Position numbers and translations under genes: made by a program
Shown: positions 1-5,739 of the stretch, piece after piece
Layout of the letters: every line of letters begins with the position of its first letter
Numbering within the stretch: position 1 is the first letter of the stretch
Source: JAGNEJ01 sp043757865
GTDB taxonomy: Bacteria; Verrucomicrobiota; Verrucomicrobiia; Verrucomicrobiales; V1-33
Assembly (NCBI GenBank): GCA_043757865.1
Contig: JAYVOP010000083.1
Coordinates: 1-8,069, forward strand
Direction: 5' to 3'
DNA: 8,069 bases
Notes under the pieces: generated by a model
What the model was told of the DNA's origin: nothing
The model's database searches: none
The model's input: the letters and a program-made list of their open reading frames with translations, nothing else

Positions 1-758
1 CCACGGACCAAGAGAAGGCCGTGCGCGTGATGCAGAAATATGATCTCCTCACGCTCCCCGTGGTGGATGAAGAAGGGCGGCTCTTAGGCGTGATCACGCC
101 GGATGATGCGTTGGACATTCAAGAGGAGGAAAATACGGAAGACTTAGAACGGCAGAGCGGCATTGCGGGCGAGACCTCGGATGAGACGTATTTAAATACG
201 CCAGTGCTGCGCCACGTGCGGCGGCGCATCGGCTGGATTGTTTCTCTAGCCTTCTTCGGACTCATTGCGGGCTATCTCATTTACTCATTTCAAAACGTGC
301 TAGGCAGCGTCTTCGTCCTCAGTATTTACATGCCCATGGTCGTAGCCGCAGGCGGAAACACTGGCGGCCAAGCGGCCACCATGGTCATCCGCGCCATGTC
401 CATAGGCGAGCTGCATCCGCAGGAATTCCTCCGCGTGGCGGGCAAGGAATTTTGTGTCGGCCTACTCGTCGGCACCGTCCTGGCCATTTGTATGGCGGTG
501 CAGATTCGCTGGTTCATGCCCGCTGGCACCGTCTTACCAGCCAATATCACTTTGGAAAAATTTGCGTTAGTAGTCAGTCTTTCGCTCCTATGTCAAATCA
601 CCGCCAGCACATTGATTGGCGCTACGCTGCCCATCGCAGCTAGGATTGCGAAGCTGGACCCCGCCGTCATGTCCTCCCCCGCCATCACTAGCATGGTGGA
701 TGCGACGGGCTTGTTAATCTATTTCAATTTAGCCAAATGCATCTTAGGCGTCGGCTAG
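1..758 (+). CDS. mgtE: MgtE-family magnesium transporter, C-terminal part (5' end outside window)
   Basis: The reading frame is open from base 3 (T-D-Q-E-K-A-V-R-V-M), so the gene enters from the left; the GTG at 21 is internal, not a start. What remains is the end of the second CBS domain (KYDLLTLPVVDEEGRLLGV, about 48-104), an acidic linker, and the membrane domain. Counting from the GTG at 21, hydrophobic segments lie near residues 70-90, 95-125, 143-165, 180-208 and 219-243, matching the five-helix pore of MgtE. Family signatures are AAGGNTGGQA (109-118), DPAVMSSP (213-220) and SMVDATGLLIYF (224-235); D227 matches the pore aspartate that coordinates Mg2+ in characterised MgtE. The family forms inner-membrane homodimers that admit Mg2+ and close when the cytosolic N and CBS domains bind Mg2+. 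The stop is TAG. Nothing nearby suggests an operon with the following porin, which has its own promoter-like region. Confidence 0.95.
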   Translation, partial: TDQEKAVRVMQKYDLLTLPVVDEEGRLLGVITPDDALDIQEEENTEDLERQSGIAGETSDETYLNTPVLRHVRRRIGWIVSLAFFGLIAGYLIYSFQNVLGSVFVLSIYMPMVVAAGGNTGGQAATMVIRAMSIGELHPQEFLRVAGKEFCVGLLVGTVLAICMAVQIRWFMPAGTVLPANITLEKFALVVSLSLLCQITASTLIGATLPIAARIAKLDPAVMSSPAITSMVDATGLLIYFNLAKCILGVG

Positions 759-781
759 ATAAATGAATTTTTTTTGACTAT

Positions 782-808
782 CTGCATAAATTTTTGATAT
801 TTGTGCAG
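782..808. repeat. Imperfect inverted repeat (10-7-10) upstream of the sigma-54-type promoter
   Basis: The arms are CTGCATAAAT (782-791) and ATTTGTGCAG (799-808), separated by seven bases. Nine of the ten positions are complementary; the exception is a T/G pair. The repeat ends seven bases before the -24 element of the promoter at 816-832. Such symmetry suits a dimeric DNA-binding protein, an activator or a repressor of the porin gene. A transcript hairpin is possible, but no T-tract follows it, so it is a poor terminator for mgtE. A weak sigma-70-like pair (TTGACT at 774-779, GATATT at 796-801, 16-base spacer) overlaps the repeat, so a protein bound here could also block that promoter. Confidence 0.5.
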
Positions 809-815
809 CCGTTGA

Positions 816-832
816 TTGGCACGCAGACTGCA
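816..832 (+). promoter_or_regulatory. Sigma-54 (RpoN) -24/-12 promoter of the porin gene
   Basis: TTGGCACGCAGACTGCA is close to the RpoN consensus YTGGCACGrNNNTTGCW. The -24 core TGGCACG is exact. The invariant GG (818-819) and GC (830-831) are ten bases apart, as required. The -12 element is CTGCA instead of TTGCA, and the base after the -24 core is C instead of a purine. A start near 843 is predicted, giving a leader of about 45 bases before the ATG at 888. Sigma-54 promoters depend on an AAA+ enhancer-binding protein, so the porin is probably switched on by a specific signal. No activator gene is in the window. Confidence 0.65.
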
Positions 833-887
833 AAGCATAGATTCCGTTGCTCAAGCTGGGCACCCTTTAACCTAAACACCTAAATTA

Positions 888-2261
888 ATGAAACAAATAT
901 CGTCCCTTCTGCTTACCACTGTCAGTGCCCTCAGCCTCGTCAACCCGGTCTGCGCAGGCACCGCGCCGGCCGCCAAAGGCCCGGTCACCCCTCCCGTGCC
1001 TGCGGCGGAAAAGAACCCCCTTTCCTTTATGGATGGGAAATTGGTCTTCGATGTGCAAGAACGTCTGCGCTTTGAAGCACGGGAAAATAACTTTGATTTT
1101 AACAACAAAGTGGATTCCCTCACGGATGATTCCTGGCTGCTGGAGCGCACCCGCGTGGGCATCAAACTAGCCCCGCTAGACTGGCTCACGATCTATGCCC
1201 AAGTGCAAGACACCCGTGAGTTTGGCTCGGATCGTCCGAACGTGATCGGCCAACTGGGAGCGGAGGGCGATGACTCGCTAGACTTGCGCCAAGGCTACGT
1301 AGAAATCGGAGATCCCAAAGGCCTCAGCCTCAAAGTAGGTCGCCAAATCCTTTCCTATGGCAACGAACGCCTCGTCGGCCCGCTCGATTGGTCGAATCCC
1401 TCCCGCTCATTCGATGCCGTAAAACTTCGCTATGTAGGCACGAACTACACCATGGACCTCTTCAGCTCCTCCGTCGTGAAATTTGAAGATCACAAATTTA
1501 ACAAATCAGACTGGATCAATTCCGATGCCACCCGGAACCAAATTTTCAGCGGAGCTTATTTCACTACCAGCGCCTTGGATTTCCAAGCCACAGAGCTGTA
1601 TGCCTTCCAACTCCATGAAGAATATCCCGTAGGCGACACGGACTTTTTCACGTTAGGCACGCACCTCAAAGGTGATCCGAAAAAGCTGGGCGGCATTGAC
1701 TATGATGTGGAAGCGGCCATCCAATTTGGCGATTTAAAAGGAAAAGATCTCAGCGCCTATGCCGTCCATGCCGGGATCGGTTATAACTGGCTGGATCTAA
1801 GCCTGAAGCCGCGCGTAGGCATCGAGTATAACTATGGCTCGGGCGATGATAACGCGACGGATAACGAAGTGGGCACCTTCCAAAATCTCTTCCCCACCAA
1901 CCACCCATTCTACGGCTACATGGACACCTTTAGCTGGCAGAACATGCAAGAGGTGGCCTTCACTTCTAGCATCATGCCCACCAAGACCATCAAGATCTCC
2001 GCAGACTACCACGTGCTCTGGTTAGCCGATACCAACGATGCGTGGTATCGCGCCAATGGCACCGCCACCGTCCGCCCGATCACGGCGGGAGCCAGCAGCT
2101 TTGCCGGATCCGAACTCGACCTCACGGCCAGTTGGAAAGCGTGCAAAAACCTCAGCTTCCTCGTCGGTTATAGCCACTTTTTTGCTGGCAGTTACTTAGG
2201 GGACACAGGCGCGAAGTCTGATGCCGACTTCGGCTACGTCCAAGCCACCATCGAGTTCTAG
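888..2261 (+). CDS. Alginate-export-type outer-membrane porin
   Basis: The 457-residue protein starts with a clear signal peptide (K2, hydrophobic 5-19, likely cleavage after VCA at about residue 23) and ends in TIEF, the terminal aromatic residue recognised by the BAM outer-membrane assembly machinery. The middle alternates polar and hydrophobic residues, as in a beta-barrel. Motifs typical of the alginate-export porin family (Alginate_exp, AlgE-like) are ERLRFEARENN (58-68), KVGRQILSYGNERLVGPLDW (149-168), RSFDAVKL (173-180), LFPTNHPFYGYMD (334-346) and VGYSHFFAGSYL (426-437). Barrels of this family pass anionic polysaccharide or other organic solutes; the substrate here is unknown. The ATG at 888 is chosen because it gives the signal peptide intact, although no Shine-Dalgarno precedes it. 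A sigma-54-type promoter and an inverted repeat lie upstream. It is probably monocistronic, because the next gene is convergent. Confidence 0.9.
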   Translation: MKQISSLLLTTVSALSLVNPVCAGTAPAAKGPVTPPVPAAEKNPLSFMDGKLVFDVQERLRFEARENNFDFNNKVDSLTDDSWLLERTRVGIKLAPLDWLTIYAQVQDTREFGSDRPNVIGQLGAEGDDSLDLRQGYVEIGDPKGLSLKVGRQILSYGNERLVGPLDWSNPSRSFDAVKLRYVGTNYTMDLFSSSVVKFEDHKFNKSDWINSDATRNQIFSGAYFTTSALDFQATELYAFQLHEEYPVGDTDFFTLGTHLKGDPKKLGGIDYDVEAAIQFGDLKGKDLSAYAVHAGIGYNWLDLSLKPRVGIEYNYGSGDDNATDNEVGTFQNLFPTNHPFYGYMDTFSWQNMQEVAFTSSIMPTKTIKISADYHVLWLADTNDAWYRANGTATVRPITAGASSFAGSELDLTASWKACKNLSFLVGYSHFFAGSYLGDTGAKSDADFGYVQATIEF

Positions 2262-2284
2262 GATTCCGCAGTGGCCCTCTGGTT

Positions 2285-2339
2285 GGCAGGCCTAGCTTTA
2301 CGCTCTGCCCTGCCGCCAGCGCGGGACTCGTCGCGCGCT
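2285..2339. terminator. Possible bidirectional terminator between convergent porin and hisB
   Basis: The 83-base gap between two converging stops contains two possible hairpins: GGCAGG (2285-2290) with CCTGCC (2309-2314), and AGCGCG (2318-2323) with CGCGCT (2334-2339, ten-base loop). The location favours transcription termination. Neither stem is followed by a T-tract on either strand, so a classical intrinsic terminator is not demonstrated. Confidence 0.3.
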
Positions 2340-2344
2340 AGCGG

Positions 2345-2941
2345 CTAGATCACCCCTTTAGAACTGGGGATGCCAACCACGCGCGGATCGTGCTGCATGG
2401 CCGCATCCAGCGCCCGGGCGAGTCCTTTGAACACGGCCTCAGACATGTGATGTGCGTCCCGCCCGTAGAGGATTTCTACATGCACATTCGCTCCTATGCT
2501 ATTCGTTAACCCCCGGAGAAATTCTTCCACTAGCGTAAACGAAAATTGCCCAATGCTGGCCACTTGAGCAGGAGCCCGGTAGTCCAGAAACGGACGTCCA
2601 CTGAGATCCACCACCACCCGTGCTAGCGTCTCATCCATGGGCAGATAAAAGGAGCCATAGCGCACGATCCCCGCTTTATCCCCCAGCGCCTCTTTGAGCG
2701 CCTGCCCCAGCACGATGCCCGTGTCCTCCACCGTGTGGTGGTAGTCCACATGCAGATCTCCCTGCACTTTCACTTTCAGGTCCATCAGGCTATGTTTGGC
2801 CAACAACGTCAGCATGTGATCAAAGAATCCTATGCCCGTAGCCACCTCCGCACGGCCCGTTCCATCAATGGTGAGGCTGAGTTGGATGCTGGTTTCAGCA
2901 GTGGTGCGGGAGATGCTAGCGGTGCGGGGTGGAGGAGCCAT
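2345..2941 (-). CDS. hisB: Imidazoleglycerol-phosphate dehydratase (HisB)
   Basis: This 198-residue protein has the normal length of the monofunctional enzyme and no fused histidinol-phosphatase domain. It catalyses dehydration of imidazole-glycerol phosphate to imidazole-acetol phosphate in cytosolic histidine biosynthesis. The family's metal-binding and catalytic motifs are intact: FFDHML (39-44), DLHVDYHHTVED (62-73), MDETLAR (102-108), DLSGRP (112-117) and GRDAHHMSEAVFK (160-172), which together give the His/Glu ligands of the di-manganese site. The N-terminus (R-T-A-S-I-S-R-T-T-A-E-T) matches the usual start of the family, supporting the ATG at 2941. No Shine-Dalgarno is visible. A weak promoter-like pair (TTGCAC at 2971-2976 and GATAGT at 2949-2954, minus strand, 16-base spacer) may serve it. 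No other his gene is in the window, so it is not part of a local his operon. Confidence 0.97.
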   Translation of the reverse strand: MAPPPRTASISRTTAETSIQLSLTIDGTGRAEVATGIGFFDHMLTLLAKHSLMDLKVKVQGDLHVDYHHTVEDTGIVLGQALKEALGDKAGIVRYGSFYLPMDETLARVVVDLSGRPFLDYRAPAQVASIGQFSFTLVEEFLRGLTNSIGANVHVEILYGRDAHHMSEAVFKGLARALDAAMQHDPRVVGIPSSKGVI

Positions 2942-2975
2942 AAGTGCTTGACTATCCGAGGAGAAATGAATTGTG

Positions 2976-2993
2976 CAAGCAGTGGCCTGCTTG
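2976..2993 (-). terminator. Perfect 7-bp stem, 4-base loop downstream of the PATR-repeat gene
   Basis: CAAGCAG (2976-2982) and CTGCTTG (2987-2993) pair perfectly around a four-base loop. The hairpin begins 27 bases beyond the stop of the gene at 3021-4988, on the strand that transcribes it. The following bases on the minus strand (CACAATTCATTTCTCC) are only moderately T-rich, so termination would be weak or assisted. It also lies just before hisB and could allow partial readthrough into it. Confidence 0.4.
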
Positions 2994-3020
2994 GAGTCAT
3001 GGATCTAACGCGCCAAACAC

Positions 3021-4988
3021 CTACGGAGCAATGGTGGCCCTGACACGGGCGAATCTCCAGGCCACATCCTGCGGCAGCGTGAGCACTACCGTCTCATAGC
3101 CCGGCGGGCCTGCGGTCACGGTTAGGCCGGAGGTAGAGCTAGCGGTATCAGTGCCCACCGTGAAGACTTGCGGCCAACTGCCGAGAGTCGTGCCGATCTC
3201 GACGGCTAGGGTGACATCCGGCGTCTTGGACGCGATGGCCCGCTGGAAGGTAAAGGTGACGTTATTTACACCAAGCAGCGGCTGCAAGGGCACGCCAGAG
3301 GTGGGCAGGCGGGGGTCCGTGCCTAGCACGTATTCCACCACGTTGCTGAACCCATCACCATCAGGATCCGCGGCCACTGCCGCTAGCGCGCCAATCAGCC
3401 CGTGGCTGGCGGCCCAGGTGTTGAAGCTAGCCGTACTGGCGGGGCCGACTTGGAGGATGCCACTGCCGGTAAATGATGCGGATCTGTTGGTGGCCGTGGA
3501 GGTGAGGCTGCCGTAGGTGCCATTCGGTTGGGCCACGCCATCGAACTTTAGGCCATGCACTATGTCCGTGCCCGTGAAATTGAGGTCCAGCTTACTGTTC
3601 GTATAAATCTCCACATCCGCACCATCTGCTAGGTAGGGATTCGTAATGGATAGGATGCCACCTTCTTGGACCGAAGTATTCCCCGTGTAAGTGTTCACGC
3701 CCGTGAGCGTTTGTGTGGCCGTGCCACCGAGGACAGTGAGGGAGCCCGGCCCCGTGATGACTCCCGGATAGCTGGCCGCTGTGGTGGGGGCGATCTGCAA
3801 ATAGTGGCCCGTGCCTAACGTGACGGTGTTAGCCCCCGCACCGGTGAGTCGGCCAATCGTCTGCACCGCATTATTCAGTGTCAGGCTGCCGCCGTTCAGC
3901 GTGACGGTGGAGGTGGCGCTGCAGAGCTTGGCACCTGGAATATTATCCACCACGATGCCACCCGCGTTGATCGTCAGCGTGCCCGTGAAATCATTGATCC
4001 CTTGCATGGTCATCACGCCAGCGCCGCTCTTCGTTACTTTACCACCCGTCGAGGTAACGCCGCTCGCGCCCTTGTTGGCCACGTTTTTGATGGCTCCATT
4101 CAGGGTCGTGTTCTGCGTGCCATCAATCGTGAGGGTGGCGGTGCCCAGGCCCACATCGCCCTCCCCACCTACGGATGCCACTTGTTGGCTCAGGCTGTTC
4201 AGATTCAGCACCGCGGTATTTTCTAGCACCACGTTGGTAGTGATGGGCAGACGGTTTGCCTGTGTGCGAATGCGCAGCTCGCCCTCAATGATGTTGGTAT
4301 TCCCAGCGTAAGTGCAGGCGCTGGCAATGGCGATGACGCCCGCTCCAGCCTTAGTTAGCGACCCAGGTCCTGAAATGACCGTGCTGGCTCCAAGAGCAGG
4401 GGGAGTAGGTGCCTGCACGATGTTAAGAATATTAGGGGTGGGAAAAGAAATCGTGCCGCCTGCCGCAGCTAGGACGATTTCAAAATTGGTCGAAACAAAA
4501 GAGCCCGCAGTAGCAGTAGCCGTGTTGAGAGCCACTCCCCCATCCAGCGTGAGGGTACTGTTAACCACAGGCGCGATGCGTTGGGAGCTATCCGCGCTAT
4601 ATGTGGCCTGTGGCTTGACCAGCATGGTCCCGGGCACGCCTGTGCTGCCTAAGGTGAGGGTGCCTGTAGCGAGTTTAAAGGTGCCTTCCTCCACCACAAT
4701 GCTAGCGGCAGCCACCCCAGGTGCCGCAGTGGTGCCGGCACCTGTGACGGTAAATGCATTCGTGGCATCCGTCCCTGCAGAGAAGACCGCTGCATCCCCT
4801 GCCACCCACGCTGCGGTGAGGCCAGTGCCTGCGGGATCCGTGCCCCAGAAGAGGTTTGTAGCCCAGATCCCATTCGGAGTGGCGCCTGCGCCCGCCGTAT
4901 CGGAATTGCTATCCCAGTAAACCGTTTTGGCGGAGGCCAAAGTGACACTCGCCCAGAGGGCTGTTAGCAACAGAGCGGGACTTTTCAT
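3021..4988 (-). CDS. Exported PATR (autotransporter-associated beta-strand) repeat protein
   Basis: A 655-residue protein with a signal peptide (MKSPALLLTALWASVTLASA, cleavage after residue 20) and a Gly/Thr/Ala/Val-rich body predicted to be a beta-solenoid. Three repeats match the PATR pattern (G-x-L-x-K-x-G-x-G-x-L-x-L... Y-x-G-x-T-x-I-x-x-G-x-L): about 207-240 (GPGSLTKAGAGVI...YAGNTNIIEGELRI), 315-347 (GGKVTKSGAGVM...FTGTLTINAGGIVV) and 412-447 (GPGSLTVLGG...YTGNTSVQEGGILSI). Residues 541-559 (DPDGDGFSNVVEY, then GTDP) look like a calcium-binding Asp-rich loop, followed by about 95 residues that may be a small C-terminal beta-domain. There is no autotransporter barrel at the C-terminus (it ends RVRATIAP) and no PEP-CTERM signal. 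It is probably secreted or on the cell surface, perhaps with adhesive or structural function; no enzymatic role is visible. No Shine-Dalgarno precedes the ATG at 4988. A 237-base gap separates it from the gene upstream, so it probably has its own promoter. Confidence 0.85.
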   Translation of the reverse strand: MKSPALLLTALWASVTLASAKTVYWDSNSDTAGAGATPNGIWATNLFWGTDPAGTGLTAAWVAGDAAVFSAGTDATNAFTVTGAGTTAAPGVAAASIVVEEGTFKLATGTLTLGSTGVPGTMLVKPQATYSADSSQRIAPVVNSTLTLDGGVALNTATATAGSFVSTNFEIVLAAAGGTISFPTPNILNIVQAPTPPALGASTVISGPGSLTKAGAGVIAIASACTYAGNTNIIEGELRIRTQANRLPITTNVVLENTAVLNLNSLSQQVASVGGEGDVGLGTATLTIDGTQNTTLNGAIKNVANKGASGVTSTGGKVTKSGAGVMTMQGINDFTGTLTINAGGIVVDNIPGAKLCSATSTVTLNGGSLTLNNAVQTIGRLTGAGANTVTLGTGHYLQIAPTTAASYPGVITGPGSLTVLGGTATQTLTGVNTYTGNTSVQEGGILSITNPYLADGADVEIYTNSKLDLNFTGTDIVHGLKFDGVAQPNGTYGSLTSTATNRSASFTGSGILQVGPASTASFNTWAASHGLIGALAAVAADPDGDGFSNVVEYVLGTDPRLPTSGVPLQPLLGVNNVTFTFQRAIASKTPDVTLAVEIGTTLGSWPQVFTVGTDTASSTSGLTVTAGPPGYETVVLTLPQDVAWRFARVRATIAP

Positions 4989-5061
4989 AAGGCGATGCTT
5001 TTTGGAGGTAAAATGGGACTGGCAACAAGCCTTCCATGCTGAGGATCAGCGCGGATCCGTC

Positions 5062-5073
5062 AAGAATATTCTT
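5062..5073. repeat. 12-bp perfect palindrome AAGAATATTCTT
   Basis: AAGAATATTCTT is fully self-complementary and lies 74 bases before the ATG of the PATR-repeat gene, close to the separate inverted repeat at 5076-5105. This is a plausible place for an operator. A 12-base AT-rich palindrome could also arise by chance, so the call is tentative. Confidence 0.3.
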
Positions 5074-5075
5074 CC

Positions 5076-5105
5076 TGTCCAGAGCGCGGGCCTGAGTTCT
5101 GGACA
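5076..5105. repeat. Inverted repeat TGTCCAGA-N14-TCTGGACA upstream of the PATR-repeat gene
   Basis: Two perfectly complementary 8-base arms (5076-5083 and 5098-5105) flank 14 bases, with arm centres 22 bp apart, about two helical turns. This geometry is common for dimeric regulator sites. It lies about 90-120 bases upstream of the start at 4988 and could be an operator, or a leader hairpin if transcription begins further upstream. No convincing -35/-10 pair was found near it: a TTGACG at 5058-5063 on the minus strand has no good -10 partner at the expected distance. Confidence 0.35.
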
Positions 5106-5225
5106 ATCAAGTGCAGACGGGCATCCAAGGAGATGAGGCGGCCCGCCCCGTCAACGCTAGCATGTAGGAACGAGCCGCCCCGACTCCGGATTCACTTTTG
5201 AAAACGCGCTAATATCCCATCCCCA

Positions 5226-5603
5226 TTACTCCGCTGGCGGCACGATGTCTGCCGGGTCTTTGCCAGCTTTGAGTTCGGCTTGGATCTCGCGGATGCGTTG
5301 CACGCGTTTCCCTGCCCGCTCCCGCAGTGCCTCCCGCTCTACCGATGGCACGTCCATTCGCCCGGCCTCGGCGGCTGCTTGAGCGGCTAACTCCGCCGCG
5401 TGCTCCGCCTGGAATTTCGTCATCGCAGCCCCCAGGTCCCCACCGCTAGTCTGCGTCTGCTGGACTAGGGCTGCCTGTTGTTCCGCTAAAGCACTCTTCA
5501 CCTCAACACGCGGCTGATCCACCACCGCCCGCTGGCGTAGAAAGAAATCCACGACGAGACTGGCAGCTAAGAAGATGAGGATGGTAGGGTGGAGTTTGGG
5601 CAT
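5226..5603 (-). CDS. Small membrane-anchored Ala/Glu-rich protein, function unknown
   Basis: I do not recognise this 125-residue protein. Residues 7-22 (TILIFLAASLVVDFFL) form one hydrophobic segment, followed by R-Q-R; with no good signal-peptidase site it reads more as an N-terminal membrane anchor than a cleaved signal. Residues about 36-114 are rich in Ala, Glu, Gln and Arg (for example HAAELAAQAAAEAGR at 68-82 and EREALRERAGKRVQRIREIQ at 89-108) and are probably helical or coiled-coil. The tail is Pro-containing (DPADIVPPAE). Third codon positions are strongly G+C rich, like the genes to its left and unlike the pair to its right. The ATG at 5603 lacks a Shine-Dalgarno but is the only start that keeps the anchor. 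It is separated by 136 and 237 bases from its neighbours, so no partner is implied. Confidence 0.65.
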   Translation of the reverse strand: MPKLHPTILIFLAASLVVDFFLRQRAVVDQPRVEVKSALAEQQAALVQQTQTSGGDLGAAMTKFQAEHAAELAAQAAAEAGRMDVPSVEREALRERAGKRVQRIREIQAELKAGKDPADIVPPAE

Positions 5604-5739
5604 AGTGCTGGTTGGCTGAGTAGGCTGCTTTTGGTTGTTTGGCAGCTTATGCTAGGTGTGACGCTTGCCGGAGCTTGTTTCATTATCATTCAAAAAGTTG
5701 GCTTATTTTCGCAGGGTCGACTTCCAGTTGCGGACGGTA

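Noticed and set aside
730..775. Weak hairpin TAGCC/GGCTA plus T8 tract after mgtE as an intrinsic terminator
   Set aside because: The stem is only five pairs with an 18-base loop inside the coding end, and ten bases separate it from the T-tract.
3811..4920. Two long back-to-back plus-strand open frames opposite the PATR-repeat gene
   Set aside because: They are antisense to a well supported gene whose Gly/Thr/Val/Ala-rich, high G+C codons leave opposite frames open. The translations are Val/Pro/Ala-biased with no domain.
5679..5693. Fur-box-like ATTATCATT sequence in the 5604-5739 gap
   Set aside because: Only about half of a Fur box matches, and no iron-related gene is nearby.
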